Origin: Comamonadaceae bacterium
Lineage (GTDB): Bacteria; Pseudomonadota; Gammaproteobacteria; Burkholderiales; Burkholderiaceae_C
Assembly: GCA_947374105.1 (NCBI GenBank)
Contig: CANCAO010000365.1
Location: 1-13,760, forward strand
Direction: 5' to 3'
Length of the DNA: 13,760 nt
The notes below the pieces were generated by a model, which was not told where the DNA came from, ran no database searches, and saw only the letters and a list, made by a program, of their open reading frames with translations. Both the position numbers and the translations under genes were made by a program. The first letter of the stretch is position 1. Each line of letters begins with the position of its first letter. Below are positions 13,490-13,760 of this stretch, piece after piece.

Positions 13490-13760
13490 TTAAGGCCGAC
13501 GCTCCAACACCTCAAGCTGGGGCCGATCACCACTGGCTTTGCCGGTGATGGGGGGCTTGGGCAACCGGGCTTCACCCGCTTCAATCACAAAGTGATGATC
13601 GAGCGAGTACCAGGGGCCTTGGATATCTGCATCAGGCGCGGCCTCGCTTTGATGCAGAACGTACTGACCAACCAAGGCTTGCGTGACGCCAAACTGCACA
13701 TCGGTGTCCAGGTGCGGGTCATCGCTGGAATAGACCTGCGAGAACTGGGTCTTGAAGCCC
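13490..13760 (-). CDS. Intradiol ring-cleavage dioxygenase, C-terminal part
   Basis: A minus-strand frame enters from the right edge and stops at a TAA at 13492-13490, giving 89 residues plus the stop. The visible part begins GFKTQFSQVYSSDDPHLDTD and continues VQFGVTQALVGQYV. This resembles the segment just after the His-x-His iron motif in catechol and hydroxyquinol 1,2-dioxygenases ('GYKT...T...D.D.Y.D.DxxFGVxxxLV'). It ends with the final strand 'HHFVIEAGEARLPKPPI' and a basic tail. These enzymes cleave catechols between the hydroxyls using Fe(III) held by two Tyr and two His, and all four ligands would lie outside the window. A GTG at 13699 could be read as a start, but the frame is open to the edge and the homology begins earlier. 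It converges on the operon and is not part of it. Confidence 0.75.
   Translation of the reverse strand, partial: GFKTQFSQVYSSDDPHLDTDVQFGVTQALVGQYVLHQSEAAPDADIQGPWYSLDHHFVIEAGEARLPKPPITGKASGDRPQLEVLERRP

Noticed and set aside
1..13760. CRISPR arrays, tRNA or rRNA genes, insertion sequences
   Set aside because: No regularly spaced repeats, cloverleaf-like segments, rRNA stretches or transposase frames were seen. The plus-strand coding density leaves no room for them.

Overview
The window looks like part of a betaproteobacterial chromosome, most likely Comamonadaceae (Limnohabitans, Polaromonas or Rhodoferax type). This rests on its high GC content, its protein style, and its dense catabolic gene set: a NitT/TauT-type ABC importer, Rieske and extradiol dioxygenases, an IclR regulator and a NadX-type dehydrogenase. 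The assignment is inference, because no rRNA or other phylogenetic marker is present.

Layout. A divergent, partial DUF3237 gene occupies the left edge (1-416, minus strand). A 154-base gap (417-570) holds a near-consensus sigma-70 promoter (TTGACA, 17-base spacer, GATAAT) and, just downstream, an 18-base palindrome (TGTTTC-6-GAAACA) placed like a repressor operator. From 571 to 13454 lie fourteen tightly packed plus-strand genes that read as one operon of about 12.9 kb. In order they are: ABC ATPase, periplasmic binding protein, ABC permease, SDR dehydrogenase, cupin, alpha/beta hydrolase, IclR regulator, ThDP-dependent enzyme, NadX-type dehydrogenase, aldehyde dehydrogenase, a second and active-site-divergent SDR, extradiol dioxygenase (VOC), a 76-residue recombinase-like HTH protein, and a Rieske oxygenase alpha subunit. 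Most gaps are 4 to 56 bases and two junctions are ATGA overlaps. Only the 116-base gap before the extradiol dioxygenase could easily hide an internal promoter. On the right, a partial minus-strand intradiol ring-cleavage dioxygenase converges on the operon.

How the genes could work together (inference). The importer would take up a small organic anion, probably aromatic. The Rieske oxygenase would hydroxylate or demethylate the ring, an SDR would re-aromatise or oxidise an alcohol, and the extradiol dioxygenase would cleave the ring. The hydrolase would cut the ring-cleavage product. A second module of NadX-type dehydrogenase, ThDP enzyme and aldehyde dehydrogenase could take an amino acid through imino/2-oxo acid and aldehyde to a carboxylic acid. 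The IclR protein in the operon is the obvious candidate to sense the inducer and bind the palindrome. The substrate cannot be read from the sequence. No Rieske reductase is present in the window, so the system is either incomplete here or borrows its electron supply from elsewhere.

The features most worth follow-up are the small HTH-like protein between two oxygenases, the SDR with Ser/Arg in place of Tyr/Lys, the cupin lacking its second-motif histidine, the promoter-operator arrangement, and the amino-acid-type side module inside an aromatic operon.
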